Shown in pieces: positions 40,635 to 40,759 of a stretch of 40,759 bases of DNA (position 1 is its first letter; each line of letters starts with the position of its first letter). Made by a program: the position numbers and the translations under genes. The stretch lies in assembly GCA_902558545.1 (NCBI GenBank), contig CACEEJ010000009.1:1-40759 (forward strand), given 5' to 3'. The notes under the pieces were generated by a model. The model was given only the letters and a program-made list of their open reading frames with translations, was not told the origin of the DNA and made no database searches. This DNA comes from an uncultured Pelagibacteraceae bacterium. Its GTDB lineage: Bacteria > Pseudomonadota > Alphaproteobacteria > Pelagibacterales > Pelagibacteraceae.

Positions 40635-40759
40635 TAAGCTACCATGTTAGCTTTGTTAATGTCTTTATCATACATTGTCATTATTGGATTATCTTCAACT
40701 TCGTAAATTTCATTTGAGTAATAACCATTAAACTGAGTTCTAAATGTTAATCCGTATGC
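40634..40759 (-). CDS. C-terminus of a fold-III PLP decarboxylase, probably ornithine/lysine decarboxylase (partial)
   Basis: The last 41 codons of a minus-strand gene cut by the window edge, in frame to the stop TAA at 40636-40634, which overlaps the next ATG as TAATG. The translation AYGLTFRTQFNGYYSNEIYE matches the C-terminal end of ornithine/diaminopimelate/arginine decarboxylases of the alanine-racemase fold (the GAY...FNG region). Beside a DHS-like enzyme and an agmatinase-family protein, ornithine decarboxylase making putrescine is the most likely identity. The active-site parts lie outside the window, so substrate is uncertain. Confidence 0.7.
   Translation of the reverse strand, partial: AYGLTFRTQFNGYYSNEIYEVEDNPIMTMYDKDINKANMVA

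Overview
The window reads as part of the chromosome of a SAR11-type marine alphaproteobacterium (Candidatus Pelagibacter or a close relative). This is inferred from the strong A+T bias, the almost complete lack of spacers (many start/stop codons overlap as ATGA or TAATG), the alphaproteobacterial gene order and the protein content. No intergenic stretch exceeds about 200 bp. I see no tRNA, rRNA, CRISPR array, insertion sequence, prophage or integration scar; this is core genome.

Layout. (1) 10-13476, + strand: a nearly complete TCA-cycle block, sdhCDAB, mmsA, mdh, sucCD, sucAB, lpd. It runs from 2-oxoglutarate to oxaloacetate apart from fumarase, with a CoA-acylating aldehyde dehydrogenase set into the middle. 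(2) 13499-20348, + strand: priA, then the F1 ATP synthase operon atpHAGDC with its own promoter. The Fo genes are not here. (3) 20340-26871, - strand: rplU-rpmA-obgE-proB-proA-nadD-rsfS-ctpA-rppH, read from a good promoter upstream of rplU. (4) 26936-29371, - strand: metX-metW-gloB, preceded by a SAM-II riboswitch and a sigma-70-type promoter. (5) 29563-31541, + strand: hisC and a prephenate dehydrogenase. (6) 31538-35092, - strand: trkH, an AmpG-like permease and a leaderless NlpC/P60 peptidase. (7) 35184-38716, + strand: class I lysyl-tRNA synthetase, pyrD, rpmB with its own promoter, and a YhhQ-type transporter. (8) 38713-40759, - strand: a polyamine cassette of a decarboxylase C-terminus (cut by the window edge), a deoxyhypusine-synthase-like enzyme and an agmatinase-family ureohydrolase.

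How the parts fit. Regions 1 and 2 couple carbon oxidation to ATP synthesis. Region 3 joins ribosome assembly (L21, L27, ObgE, RsfS) with proline and NAD synthesis and protein/RNA turnover. Region 4 is methionine synthesis under SAM feedback. Region 6 suggests import and trimming of murein peptides. Region 8 suggests an unusual triamine pathway.

Most of the window is ordinary housekeeping sequence. The points most worth a second look are the bacterial deoxyhypusine-synthase homologue and its neighbours, the SAM-II element with an alternative hairpin over its 3' half, the missing heme-ligand histidine in SdhD, the PriA that seems to lack its winged-helix domain, and the AmpG/NlpC-P60 pairing. 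All assignments come from reading the sequence; no database search was run.
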